Source: Leptofilum sp041748655 (GTDB taxonomy: Bacteria > Chloroflexota > Anaerolineae > Promineifilales > Promineifilaceae). Taken from it: a DNA stretch of 64,000 nt. The notes beneath the pieces were generated by a model. That model was not told where the DNA came from. It worked only from the letters and a program-made list of their open reading frames with translations, and searched no databases. Each line of letters begins with the position of its first letter. Within the stretch, counting starts at the first letter, position 1. A program made the position numbers and the translations under genes. Shown piece after piece: positions 49,056-57,200 of this stretch. The DNA lies in the NCBI GenBank assembly GCA_041748655.1, contig JBGTCV010000010.1:6433-70432 (forward strand), read 5' to 3'.

Positions 49056-50501
49056 TTAATTGTTAGAGAAGTTGTCTGCCGGGCGCAGATCGGGCGTTTC
49101 GGTCCAATCTTGCAGCACGGCAAATTGGCCACCCTGCACCTGGCGAATCTGCGCCACGTGCGGTGAACGGCTGTCATCAGAGAAGTCAACGCGCATAACG
49201 CCATCGAGTACGTCAATCGCGCCAAGTTCAACGAGTGCAGCATGGACATCGGCTCCGGTCAGAGCATCGAAGCCAACATTGTCGATAGCCAGCTCGATGG
49301 CACGTACTGCCAGGTCTACACCGGCGAAGGTGAGCAGATAGCCGACGCCACGTTCACCGGGCTGCCGGTTGTTGGCGGCAAATTCTTCAGCGGCATACTG
49401 GACGCCCGAATTGTCTTCATCGTTCCAGAAAAGGTAGGGGAAGGGTGTAATCATCCCTTCTACCAGGGCTGGGTCACTAACGAAGGCGTAGATAGCAATG
49501 TCCATGGCCCAGTTGTTGCCACCAAAGAGGAACTGGTCGCGCAGCCCCAGGGCGCCCATTCCGTTGAGGATGGAGGCTGGGCCAAAGGCGAGGGAGTTGG
49601 TGTAGATGACGTTAGCGCCCGCAGCCTGTGCATTGAGGATGGCGGTGGTAGCATCGGCCGTGGGTGTTGGATCAACCAATTCGTTAGCCACAATTTCGAT
49701 CCCCAGCTCTTCAGCATAAGCCAGGGCTTCATCGGTGTAAGCGCCTTGTCCATAGGCAGTCGGCCAGCTAACGTAGGCGATTTTGATCTCATCGCCTGCG
49801 CCTTCGGGCTTTACGTCATCCCAGTTGGCGCTGATGTAATCCATAAACAGGGCAAACTGGTCTGGGTAGATGGGGGCGTAGCCGAAGGTGTAGCCAGATT
49901 CGGGGCCGTAAAAGGCCACGGAGCTAAGACCAGCGGCCAGGTTGGGGATCTGATCTTCCACAAAGCGGCTGGCGAGCGCTTCGCCATCACCAGAGCCGTA
50001 GGTGAACATAACGAGGACGTTGTCATCTTCACTGGTGTAGCGGTCATAGGTGGCCACTGCTTCATCGACGCTGGATTGGGTGTCGGTGAAGCGGAGTTCG
50101 ATTTGGGCACCACGAATGCCACCGCTGGCGTTTACGGCCGCAACAGCGTCGTTAAAGCCATTGATCAGCGGCCCGGTAATACCGGCCAGCGGGCCAGAAA
50201 GGTCACCAAAGTGGTAGAAGGTGATGGTTTCGCCTTCGAGATTGTCGGTGCGCATCTCTTCTGCTGGTTCTTCAACAGCTTCGACTATTTCGGTGGCAGC
50301 AGCTTCAACGGTGGGGGCGATCTCTTCAACGGCCGCTTCAACGGTGGGGGCAATTTCTTCAGCGGCCGCTTGCAGAGTTGGGGCAACTTCGTCGATGGCG
50401 TCTGTCACAGCATCCTGCACCTCGGCCGGGGTACCACAGGCAACCAGAAACAGGGTACCTAGCAGGAAAAACAGCAATGTAAATACGGGTATTTTCTTCA
50501 T
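49056..50501 (-). CDS. ABC transporter substrate-binding lipoprotein (LivK-like)
   Basis: A 481-residue type I periplasmic-binding protein anchored as a lipoprotein (lipobox LVAC). Between the anchor and the binding fold lies an unusual acidic, helical linker with repeated units (EEIAPTVEAA, about residues 40-80). The binding domain begins at ITFYHFGDLSGPLAG and contains GGIRGAQIELRFTDTQ, typical of the LivK/AmiC group. An AGGAGAG site precedes the ATG. It delivers branched-chain amino acids or other carboxylates to LivHM. The two CoA ligases in the operon suggest an acid ligand, but that is inference. Confidence 0.88.
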   Translation of the reverse strand: MKKIPVFTLLFFLLGTLFLVACGTPAEVQDAVTDAIDEVAPTLQAAAEEIAPTVEAAVEEIAPTVEAAATEIVEAVEEPAEEMRTDNLEGETITFYHFGDLSGPLAGITGPLINGFNDAVAAVNASGGIRGAQIELRFTDTQSSVDEAVATYDRYTSEDDNVLVMFTYGSGDGEALASRFVEDQIPNLAAGLSSVAFYGPESGYTFGYAPIYPDQFALFMDYISANWDDVKPEGAGDEIKIAYVSWPTAYGQGAYTDEALAYAEELGIEIVANELVDPTPTADATTAILNAQAAGANVIYTNSLAFGPASILNGMGALGLRDQFLFGGNNWAMDIAIYAFVSDPALVEGMITPFPYLFWNDEDNSGVQYAAEEFAANNRQPGERGVGYLLTFAGVDLAVRAIELAIDNVGFDALTGADVHAALVELGAIDVLDGVMRVDFSDDSRSPHVAQIRQVQGGQFAVLQDWTETPDLRPADNFSNN

Positions 50502-50709
50502 GTTTACTCTCTCCTTTTCTTAGATAAATAAGGTTTTTTTAACTTATCGTAATTGTTTTGTTTTAACTCACCTCCTTAAAAAAGTAGGGGTCTTCAGAAT
50601 TTCGTAGGGTTTCACGGGCTGCCAACCCCATGAATTCCCAAAGAGCCAAAAGTTTTTAACGCAAAAGTGCCAGGATATCGTGAAATAGCGGTTGGTTTCT
50701 CGATGATGT
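50502..50709. other. Spacer between binding-protein and livM genes
   Basis: No gene. AT-rich near 50520-50590, then a repeat unit at 50618-50649 that matches 8534-8565. A promoter for the binding-protein gene could lie here, but I cannot define one. Confidence 0.45.
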
Positions 50710-51834
50710 TTAGCGGGCAAACGGCCGTAACCGCCACGCCGCCTTCATGAGCCGCCAACGATACGCCAGGCCACGGGGTTCAAAAATAAGAAATATCGTT
50801 AATGCCAGGCCGAAGATTAACGGCCGTAACGCCGCACCAATCCCCCCCGCATTTGCAGGGAACATATTGATGATGGGTGGGGTAAGAATCGTGGCCAGCT
50901 CTTCCAGCAAAATGATGAGCGTGGAGCCAAAGATGGGGCCAACGCTGGTGCCCAGCCCGCCCACAATCAACATGCCCAGCATGATGATGGAATCGTTCAG
51001 GCCAATTGTCTCGGAGTTGAGGTGGCGCAGGTTGTGAGCCAGCAGCGACCCGGCTATGCCAGCGTAGACAGAGGCGATGAAGAAAGCGCGTAATTTGTAC
51101 GCAAACAGGTTGATCCCTAGCAGTTCCGCCGCCAGATCGTTGTCGCGAATGGAGATGAAGGCGCGGCCCAGGCGGCTGCGGGAAATATTGTGAGCGGCAA
51201 TGGTACTGATGATAAGTACAACCAGGGTAATATAGATAAATTGATTCGGGGTGGCAAAGCGGTAGGTGCAAACGGCCGTTGCCGTATTAAACGTCGTGCC
51301 CAAAAAACAGGTGTTGCTAATCACCGGCAGGTTAATGACAGGCACCGGCACATTGATGCCCTGCGCCCCGTTCAGCACATCCCTCCAGAGATTGCGGGTA
51401 AACCAGGGAATAATAAATTGGGCGCTCAGGGTAGCCATTACCAGATAAAACCCTTTCACCCGCAGCGAGGGCAGGCCAAACAGCAGGCCGACCAGCCCGG
51501 CACCCAGGCCCGCCATCGGCAAGGCAAAAAAGAAGCTCCAGCCCCAAACCCCTACCAGCAAGGCAGAAATATAGCCACCAACCGTCATGAATGCGGCTTG
51601 CCCCAGGGAAATTTGGCCTGTGTAGCCCGTTAAAATATTTAGCCCCTGCACCGCAATAATAAAAATGCAGATACGGTTCACCAACGAAACAAATGAAGCT
51701 GAAGCAATGGTGGGCAAAGCGAACAAGGCGGCTAAAAACAGCAGCAGCAGCACATATTGCCACCGCTTGCGTATAACCGCCATATCTTGTTCATAAGAGC
51801 GGTCAAAATCACCCGCTGGTCGTAAAACAGACAT
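50710..51834 (-). CDS. livM: Branched-chain amino-acid-type ABC permease (LivM)
   Basis: A 374-residue permease with about nine membrane helices. The family signature GLNILTGYTGQISLGQAAFMTVGGYISALL is near the start, and GRAFISIRDNDLAAELLGIN is the cytoplasmic coupling loop. GMLIVGGLGTSVGPIFGS is the conserved late helix pair. A GGAG site lies six bases before the ATG. It pairs with LivH encoded just upstream in the operon. Confidence 0.93.
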   Translation of the reverse strand: MSVLRPAGDFDRSYEQDMAVIRKRWQYVLLLLFLAALFALPTIASASFVSLVNRICIFIIAVQGLNILTGYTGQISLGQAAFMTVGGYISALLVGVWGWSFFFALPMAGLGAGLVGLLFGLPSLRVKGFYLVMATLSAQFIIPWFTRNLWRDVLNGAQGINVPVPVINLPVISNTCFLGTTFNTATAVCTYRFATPNQFIYITLVVLIISTIAAHNISRSRLGRAFISIRDNDLAAELLGINLFAYKLRAFFIASVYAGIAGSLLAHNLRHLNSETIGLNDSIIMLGMLIVGGLGTSVGPIFGSTLIILLEELATILTPPIINMFPANAGGIGAALRPLIFGLALTIFLIFEPRGLAYRWRLMKAAWRLRPFAR

Positions 51835-51843
51835 TTGGTTCTC

Positions 51844-52797
51844 CTAAATCCGCTCAATCCGTTTTTGGCCAAACAGGCCATCTGGGCGGAAGGCGAGTAC
51901 GATGAGCAAAATGACGTAAGGTACAATGGCGGCGGAGTTGCGCACGGCCTGGGCGACGTCTGGCCCCAAAATGAACTCATTGGTGGGCAAGGCGACAAGC
52001 CCTTGCGCCAGACCGACAATCAGTCCACCGACGACTGCGCCGGGGATAGATTCCAGCCCGCCCAGCAGCACGGCGGGGAACGCGGCCAATACCACAATGG
52101 AGAGACTCAAATCCAGGCCGCTGGCGGTGGCGATGAGGATACCACCCACGGCGGCGATGATGCCCGCAATGGCCCAGGAGATGCCAAAGACCCGATTGAT
52201 GCGAATGCCCACGCTTTGCGCCGTTTCATGGTCTTCGGCGGTGGCCCGCATGGCCAGGCCGATGGTGGTATATTGGAAGAAAAGCCAGAGCAGAACGACA
52301 CAGACCATCGCCACCACAAAGGACCAGACCAGATTTTGCCGGAGGACGACAATCATGGGATTGTCGTTGTAGGTGAGGGGCAGGGTGAGCCGGTAAGGGT
52401 TGGTGACGTCGAAAATGACGGGGAAGTTGCGCTGTACGGTGCCAAATATCAGGATGGTTAACCCTTGCAAGAACTGCGCCAGGGCCAGGGTCATGAGGAT
52501 GATGGAGAGCAGCGGTTGGCCAGTCAGCGGGCGCAGCGCCAGCCGCTCAATAAGCAGACCTAACAACACAGATACAAGCAGGGCGCAAAGAATGGCCAGC
52601 CAGAGCGGCAGATTCAGGCCATCTTCATACCAAAACCACCAGGTGGCCATTGTGCCGATGAGCAGCATTTGCCCCTGGGCAAAGTTGAACACTTCGGACG
52701 ATTTGAAGATAAGGACAATGCCCAGCGCAATGAGGGCAATCGGCCCGCCGTTCAAAAGTCCTGTAATTGCAAATTGGGGAAGTAGCTGCCAATTCAT
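51844..52797 (-). CDS. livH: Branched-chain amino-acid-type ABC permease (LivH)
   Basis: A 317-residue permease with about eight helices. Typical: LNGGPIALIALGIVLIFKSSEVFNFAQGQMLLIG at the start, the coupling loop AMRATAEDHETAQSVGIRINRV, and AFPAVLLGGLESIPGAVVGGLIVG. Only nine bases separate its stop from the livM start codon, so the two are co-translated. AGGA lies before the ATG. Confidence 0.93.
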   Translation of the reverse strand: MNWQLLPQFAITGLLNGGPIALIALGIVLIFKSSEVFNFAQGQMLLIGTMATWWFWYEDGLNLPLWLAILCALLVSVLLGLLIERLALRPLTGQPLLSIILMTLALAQFLQGLTILIFGTVQRNFPVIFDVTNPYRLTLPLTYNDNPMIVVLRQNLVWSFVVAMVCVVLLWLFFQYTTIGLAMRATAEDHETAQSVGIRINRVFGISWAIAGIIAAVGGILIATASGLDLSLSIVVLAAFPAVLLGGLESIPGAVVGGLIVGLAQGLVALPTNEFILGPDVAQAVRNSAAIVPYVILLIVLAFRPDGLFGQKRIERI

Positions 52798-52824
52798 AAG
52801 CGTATCCTGCGAGTTGCGTTTTTG

Positions 52825-52896
52825 GCCACAGAGGGCATAGAGGGTTTTGAGATTGAATCCTATTCTCTTATCTCTCTTTTTCCTCTGTGGCTAAGT
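52825..52896. repeat. CACAGAG-type inverted repeat
   Basis: GGCCACAGAGGGCATAGAGG and CCTCTGTGGCTAAG are the arms of a typical CACAGAG element. It separates livH from the acyl-CoA synthetase gene. Confidence 0.8.
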
Positions 52897-52899
52897 TTT

Positions 52900-54813
52900 T
52901 TAGTAAAGAGTGGCGACTTTTACGGCCGTTTCCACCATACCTGTACTGCCATCCTGATACTGTACCGTCGCCCGCACCTCGATGCGCTCCGCGCCGTTGT
53001 ACATACCCTGGATGATGTCATCGTATTTACTGTAGAGCACGCTGCGCTTTAGCTTGCGGGAACGGGTCATCTCTTCTTCATCGGCGTCGAACTCTTTATG
53101 CATCAGAACAAAGCGGCGAATACGGCCGTTTGGCGGCAAACTTTCATTCACTTCCGCCACCGCTTGCTGAACCAGATCATACACTTCTGGTTTCTGCGAC
53201 AGGTCGATATAGGTGGTATAGCCCAGACCGCGCCGCTCGGCCCAGTTGCCCACGTTGCCAAAATCCATCACGATGAGCGCCGTGACAAAATCACGCTCTG
53301 TGCCGATGGCCATCACGTCCCGAATGTAGGGGCTAAACTTGAGCCGACCCTCAATAAATTGGGGCGAAAACTTCTCGCCGTTGGCCATCGTCAGCATCTC
53401 TTTCACCCGGTCCAGGTAGATGACGTGGCCATCATCGTCGATGTAGCCTGCGTCACCGGTGCGGAACCATTTACGGCCGTCTTCATCCACCCACAGCGAC
53501 GCTTCTGTTGCCTCTGGATTTTTGTAATACCCCTGAAACAAGACCGGGCCCGTAAGCAAAATCTCGCTATCTTCACCAATCATGGCCGCCGCTTCCGGAA
53601 TCGGTTTGCCCACGCTGGCAAACTTGATGTCCCCGTCCCGGTGCAGCGTCGCCCCACCCGTCAGCTCCGTGGAACCGTACACCTGCTTCAGGTTAATGCC
53701 CAGGGCATGGAAAAAGCGCATGGCGTCTGGGCTAAGCGCCGAACCAGCCGTGTAGGCAGAGCGAATGCGGGAAAGGCCCAGCTTGTCGCGCAGCGGCCCA
53801 AACACCGTCAGGTTACCCAGCTTATAGGCCAGATCAAGCCCGACACTCACTGGCTCGTTGCGCAATCGCTTGTCGGCCACCTGGTAGCCCACGGGCAGGA
53901 AGGTCTGGTACAGCTTACGGTTGAGCCAGCTCGATTCGTTGATGCTTACCTGCACCATGCCGACCAGGTTTTCCCACAGCCGGGAGTTGTACAGCAGACC
54001 TTGCGGAGCAATTTCGCGAATATTTTCCCGCACCGTTTCTGGCTCTTCGGGGAAGTTCATCACAATGCCAGCGTAGACGTGCGGGGCAATGCCCAGGGCG
54101 TGTTCACCAATCCAACCCAGCGGCAGAATGCTCACGTGGTTATCGCTGTCGAAGCGGGGGTCGATCTCGTTGAAGAGACGGGTGCTGTTCATGAGGTTGT
54201 TATGGCTGAGCATGGCGGCTTTGGGCAGACCCGTAGTGCCTGAGGTGTAGCAAAGAACGGCCGTATCCTCCCCCTGCCCCAACCAAACCTCCGTCTCGAA
54301 CCGATCTGGCTCCTTCTCCGCCACGCCGCGCCCCAATTCCAGCACCTCTTCAAAGGAGATAAACCACGGCTCATCATAATTCCACAACCCTTTATCTTCC
54401 CAATAAATCACCTTCTTGAGGTTTGGCACTTCAGACCGAATCTCCAGCATCTTGTCGCACTGCTCCTGGTCTTTTGCCATGGCAAAAGTGGAATCACTGT
54501 GCGAAGCAATATAAGTCAACTCTTTGGGGATGGCATCGGTGTAAACCCCCACCTGGGTCGCACCCACCGCCAACAAGCCTAAATACCCCCACAAATATTG
54601 CCGGTCGTTGTCCCCAATGGTGCAAACCTTGTCCCCTCGCTGCACACCTAAGGCAAGCAAGCCCAGGGCAAAAAGCTTCACGTTTTCATACGAATCTTGC
54701 CAGGTAAACTCACGCCAAATGCCAAACTCCTTCTGCCGCAGCGCTATTTTGCCAGCGCCATACACCTGCACCTGCTTCAAAAAATATTGGGGGATTGTTT
54801 GTGGATTGTTCAT
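52900..54813 (-). CDS. Long-chain acyl-CoA synthetase-like AMP-forming ligase
   Basis: A 637-residue ANL-superfamily ligase that activates fatty or aromatic acids to CoA thioesters through an acyl-AMP. Motifs: the P-loop CYTSGTTGLPKAAMLSH, QVYGSTELTGG, WFRTGDAGYIDDDGHVIYLDRVKEM and the late catalytic lysine region TRSRKLKR. Overall length fits the FadD15/ACSL-like class commonly encoded with liv-type transporters. The start is uncertain: ATG 54813 is preferred over TTG 54831, which directly follows the livG stop. Within this operon it may activate the imported substrate. Confidence 0.87.
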   Translation of the reverse strand: MNNPQTIPQYFLKQVQVYGAGKIALRQKEFGIWREFTWQDSYENVKLFALGLLALGVQRGDKVCTIGDNDRQYLWGYLGLLAVGATQVGVYTDAIPKELTYIASHSDSTFAMAKDQEQCDKMLEIRSEVPNLKKVIYWEDKGLWNYDEPWFISFEEVLELGRGVAEKEPDRFETEVWLGQGEDTAVLCYTSGTTGLPKAAMLSHNNLMNSTRLFNEIDPRFDSDNHVSILPLGWIGEHALGIAPHVYAGIVMNFPEEPETVRENIREIAPQGLLYNSRLWENLVGMVQVSINESSWLNRKLYQTFLPVGYQVADKRLRNEPVSVGLDLAYKLGNLTVFGPLRDKLGLSRIRSAYTAGSALSPDAMRFFHALGINLKQVYGSTELTGGATLHRDGDIKFASVGKPIPEAAAMIGEDSEILLTGPVLFQGYYKNPEATEASLWVDEDGRKWFRTGDAGYIDDDGHVIYLDRVKEMLTMANGEKFSPQFIEGRLKFSPYIRDVMAIGTERDFVTALIVMDFGNVGNWAERRGLGYTTYIDLSQKPEVYDLVQQAVAEVNESLPPNGRIRRFVLMHKEFDADEEEMTRSRKLKRSVLYSKYDDIIQGMYNGAERIEVRATVQYQDGSTGMVETAVKVATLY

Positions 54814-54833
54814 AGGAAAATTAGTTGTCAACG

Positions 54834-55607
54834 TTAGGCTTTACCCAAATAGGCATCAATCACTCTGGAATCCTGCTTAATGACAGCCGGCACCCCATCC
54901 GCAATCTTGACCCCAAAATCCAGCACAACAACGCGGTCAGAAATATCCATCACCAACCCCATGTCGTGCTCAATCAACACAATAGTGATGCCGCGCCGCT
55001 CGTGAATGTCCAGAATAAAGCGGGCCATATCTTCTTTTTCTTCCACGTTCATGCCCGCCATCGGCTCATCCAGCAGCAGCAGTTCCGGCTCCATGGCCAA
55101 AGCTCGCCCCAGCTCTACCCGCTTGCGCAAACCATAGGGCAGCGCGCCCACAGTTGCCTTGCGAATGTGGGCTATCTCCAAAAAGTCGATGATTTCTTCG
55201 ACCACAGCGCGATGCTCAACTTCTTCACGCTGGGCCGCGCCCCAGTACAATATGCTGGCCACGCTGTTTTGCTTCATGTGGATGTGGCGTGCGGCCATCA
55301 TGTTGTCTAATGTGCTTAGACCGGTATAGAGGGCAATATTCTGGAAGGTGCGGGCAATGCCCAGGGATGCAACTTTATGGGTAGAGGTTTGGGTGAGGTC
55401 TGCCCCGTTAAAAAAGATTTCACCTTTTTGCGGGCGATAAAAGCCGCTGATGCAGTTGAGCAGGGAAGTTTTGCCAGCGCCGTTTGGCCCAATAATGGCG
55501 CGGATTTCCCCTTTTTTTACGCCGAAGTTAATATCTGAGAGAGCAGCATTACCCCCAAAGCTTAAAGAGACATTCTTAACATCAAGCAGGACGGTGTTTG
55601 AACTCAT
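54834..55607 (-). CDS. livG: Branched-chain amino-acid-type ABC transporter ATPase (LivG)
   Basis: A 257-residue ABC ATPase of the LivG type. Walker A GPNGAGKTS, the LivG-specific RTFQNIALYTGLSTLDNMM, signature LPYGLRKRVE, Walker B LLLLDEPMAGMN and the switch IEHDMGLVM. The start at 55607 has GAGGT upstream; a longer frame to 55748 is unlikely to be translated because its N-terminal 47 residues do not resemble the family. It is the first gene of the operon livG - acyl-CoA synthetase - livH - livM - binding protein - livF - paaK-like. Confidence 0.93.
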   Translation of the reverse strand: MSSNTVLLDVKNVSLSFGGNAALSDINFGVKKGEIRAIIGPNGAGKTSLLNCISGFYRPQKGEIFFNGADLTQTSTHKVASLGIARTFQNIALYTGLSTLDNMMAARHIHMKQNSVASILYWGAAQREEVEHRAVVEEIIDFLEIAHIRKATVGALPYGLRKRVELGRALAMEPELLLLDEPMAGMNVEEKEDMARFILDIHERRGITIVLIEHDMGLVMDISDRVVVLDFGVKIADGVPAVIKQDSRVIDAYLGKA

Positions 55608-55795
55608 GCAACCTCTAAATTGTGAGTGGCAAGGTCTTCGCCTTACCAAGGAGTGTGGTGGCCAGCAATTTTTTTGTTTTGTACTGTTTGCACAATGGGT
55701 ATTCGTCTCTTCTGCACAAAAGTTACCATAAGCAAGAGCGATAGGCAAGATTTTCCATCAGAATTAGTGGATAACGCCAAAATGCAGGAATGAAG

Positions 55796-55857
55796 CAATT
55801 GGGTAATTGGGTAATTTAAGGACGCAGTCTCCTAAATTACCCAATTACCCTAATTAT
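55796..55857. repeat. AATTGGGTAATT-type inverted repeat
   Basis: CAATTGGGTAATTGGGTAAT and ATTACCCAATTACCCTAAT pair around GGACGCAGTCTCC. It lies in the 55608-55878 spacer, which otherwise holds only the presumed liv promoter region (not resolvable by eye). Confidence 0.8.
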
Positions 55858-55878
55858 ATGCGCATCAGAGAGGCAGAA

Positions 55879-57066
55879 TCAGACAGCATTGGCCCGGTCG
55901 ATGGGGCGCATTTGAGGCAGTTCGGTTGGGTTGTAGTTGGGGTCGCGCCAGCGGGTGAGCTTGATGATGTGGCGGGCGGCCCACCATCCGGCACGGAAAA
56001 AGCGCGGGTATTTAAGGATGTAGGCAAAGCGGGCCAGACGGGTACGCAGGTTTAGATGCCGGAACAGCGGGTGGCGGTGCAGCTGCTTTTTGTAGGTGGC
56101 AAAGCTGAAATCTTGCCGGGCAAAGGCGTCGGCCAGGGCGGCGGCGGCGACTTCGCCGTAACCCAGGGCGAAGGAGATGCCTTCGCCAAAGAGTGGGTCG
56201 GTTCCGGCAGCGTCACCGACTAAAATGACGCGGGGAATGGCAAAACGGCCGTTTCCCCCCCACCACCGAATCGGATGCCCCTTTAACTTATACTCGCTCA
56301 GGTTACGATCCCGCACGGCCATCGCGTCACCCAGGGTTTGCTTGAGGTCCGCTTTGGGGCGCTCGGGCCGGGCGCGGCTGTCGAAAACGCCCCGATTCAT
56401 GTAAGGTTGGCCGTCAACATAGCTGGGAAAGTCCCAATAATAACCTTGCAGCTGATGATCGGTCATGGGGGTAAAGTCGAAGATGGCCACGCCGTCGCGG
56501 AATTCCGGCTGGGCGTGAGCGTTTTCCGGAGTCAACACTTCGATGAGGCGAGCTACGCGGGAATCATCTTCCCACTTCAGACGGCGGCGCACAAAGCTGC
56601 GCGAGCCATCGGCGGCGACCACCGTTTGGGCATGGAAGATCGCTTTTTCGGTGGTCACTTCAACGTAGTCGTCGTGGGGCACTACGTCTGTGACCGCTTC
56701 GCCCTGCCGCACGTTAACGCCGAGGGAGACGGCCGTTTTCACCAGCCAATGGTCAAACTCATCCCGCCGAATGATGCGAAAAACGGGGTTGCCAAAGAAG
56801 GAGTAGCTCTGGTCCTGGTACAGCAGCCGCACTTCGCGCACGTCGAAGCTTTTGGGTTCAAACGGCAGCCCCAGCCGGGCCAGAATATTTTGGCCAATAT
56901 GGGTAACACCGCCACCGCACAGCTTTTCGCGAGGATGAACGGCTTTGTCCACCACCACAATGCGCTTTGCCCAGGCGGGATTGTTTTTAACCAGATGTAA
57001 CGCAGTTGATGTACCAGAAGGCCCCGACCCCACAATTAAAATATCGACCTTTTGAATCTCCGCCAT
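55879..57066 (-). CDS. Geranylgeranyl reductase family FAD oxidoreductase
   Basis: A 395-residue flavoprotein. The Rossmann dinucleotide site is ILIVGSGPSGTSTALHL, followed by KLCGGGVT, typical of the geranylgeranyl reductase family, VVAADGSRSFVRRRL and the second FAD motif ILVGDAAGTDPLFGEGISFALGYGE. Relatives saturate prenyl chains of archaeal lipids, chlorophylls or menaquinone; in a menaquinone-using organism, partial reduction of the quinone tail is a reasonable guess. An AGGAG site lies four bases before the ATG. Confidence 0.87.
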   Translation of the reverse strand: MAEIQKVDILIVGSGPSGTSTALHLVKNNPAWAKRIVVVDKAVHPREKLCGGGVTHIGQNILARLGLPFEPKSFDVREVRLLYQDQSYSFFGNPVFRIIRRDEFDHWLVKTAVSLGVNVRQGEAVTDVVPHDDYVEVTTEKAIFHAQTVVAADGSRSFVRRRLKWEDDSRVARLIEVLTPENAHAQPEFRDGVAIFDFTPMTDHQLQGYYWDFPSYVDGQPYMNRGVFDSRARPERPKADLKQTLGDAMAVRDRNLSEYKLKGHPIRWWGGNGRFAIPRVILVGDAAGTDPLFGEGISFALGYGEVAAAALADAFARQDFSFATYKKQLHRHPLFRHLNLRTRLARFAYILKYPRFFRAGWWAARHIIKLTRWRDPNYNPTELPQMRPIDRANAV

Positions 57067-57089
57067 TTTCTCCTTCTGCCTCCGCTTCG

Positions 57090-57200
57090 TTGGCAGTAAT
57101 TAGTGGCCAGTAAACAGTATTCTGTTTTTGTCTGATTACTGAATACTGCTCACTACTCACTGATTACTGCTCAGTGATTACCGATTACTGTTCACCGATC
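57090..57200. repeat. CAGTAATCAGT/GATTACTG-type repeat
   Basis: Repeated CAGTAAT, TGATTACTGAATACTG and ACTGATTACTG units in both orientations, ending with GATTACCG and TTCACCGATCACC. It overlaps the last bases of the amidase gene and is related to 37437-37525. Confidence 0.8.

Noticed and set aside
49242..50462. Open frame of about 400 codons opposite the substrate-binding protein gene
   Set aside because: No recognisable domain and fully antisense to a gene with lipobox, binding fold and ribosome-binding site.
53098..54243. Open frame of 381 codons opposite the acyl-CoA synthetase gene
   Set aside because: Shadow of a GC-rich conserved gene, with no independent start signal.
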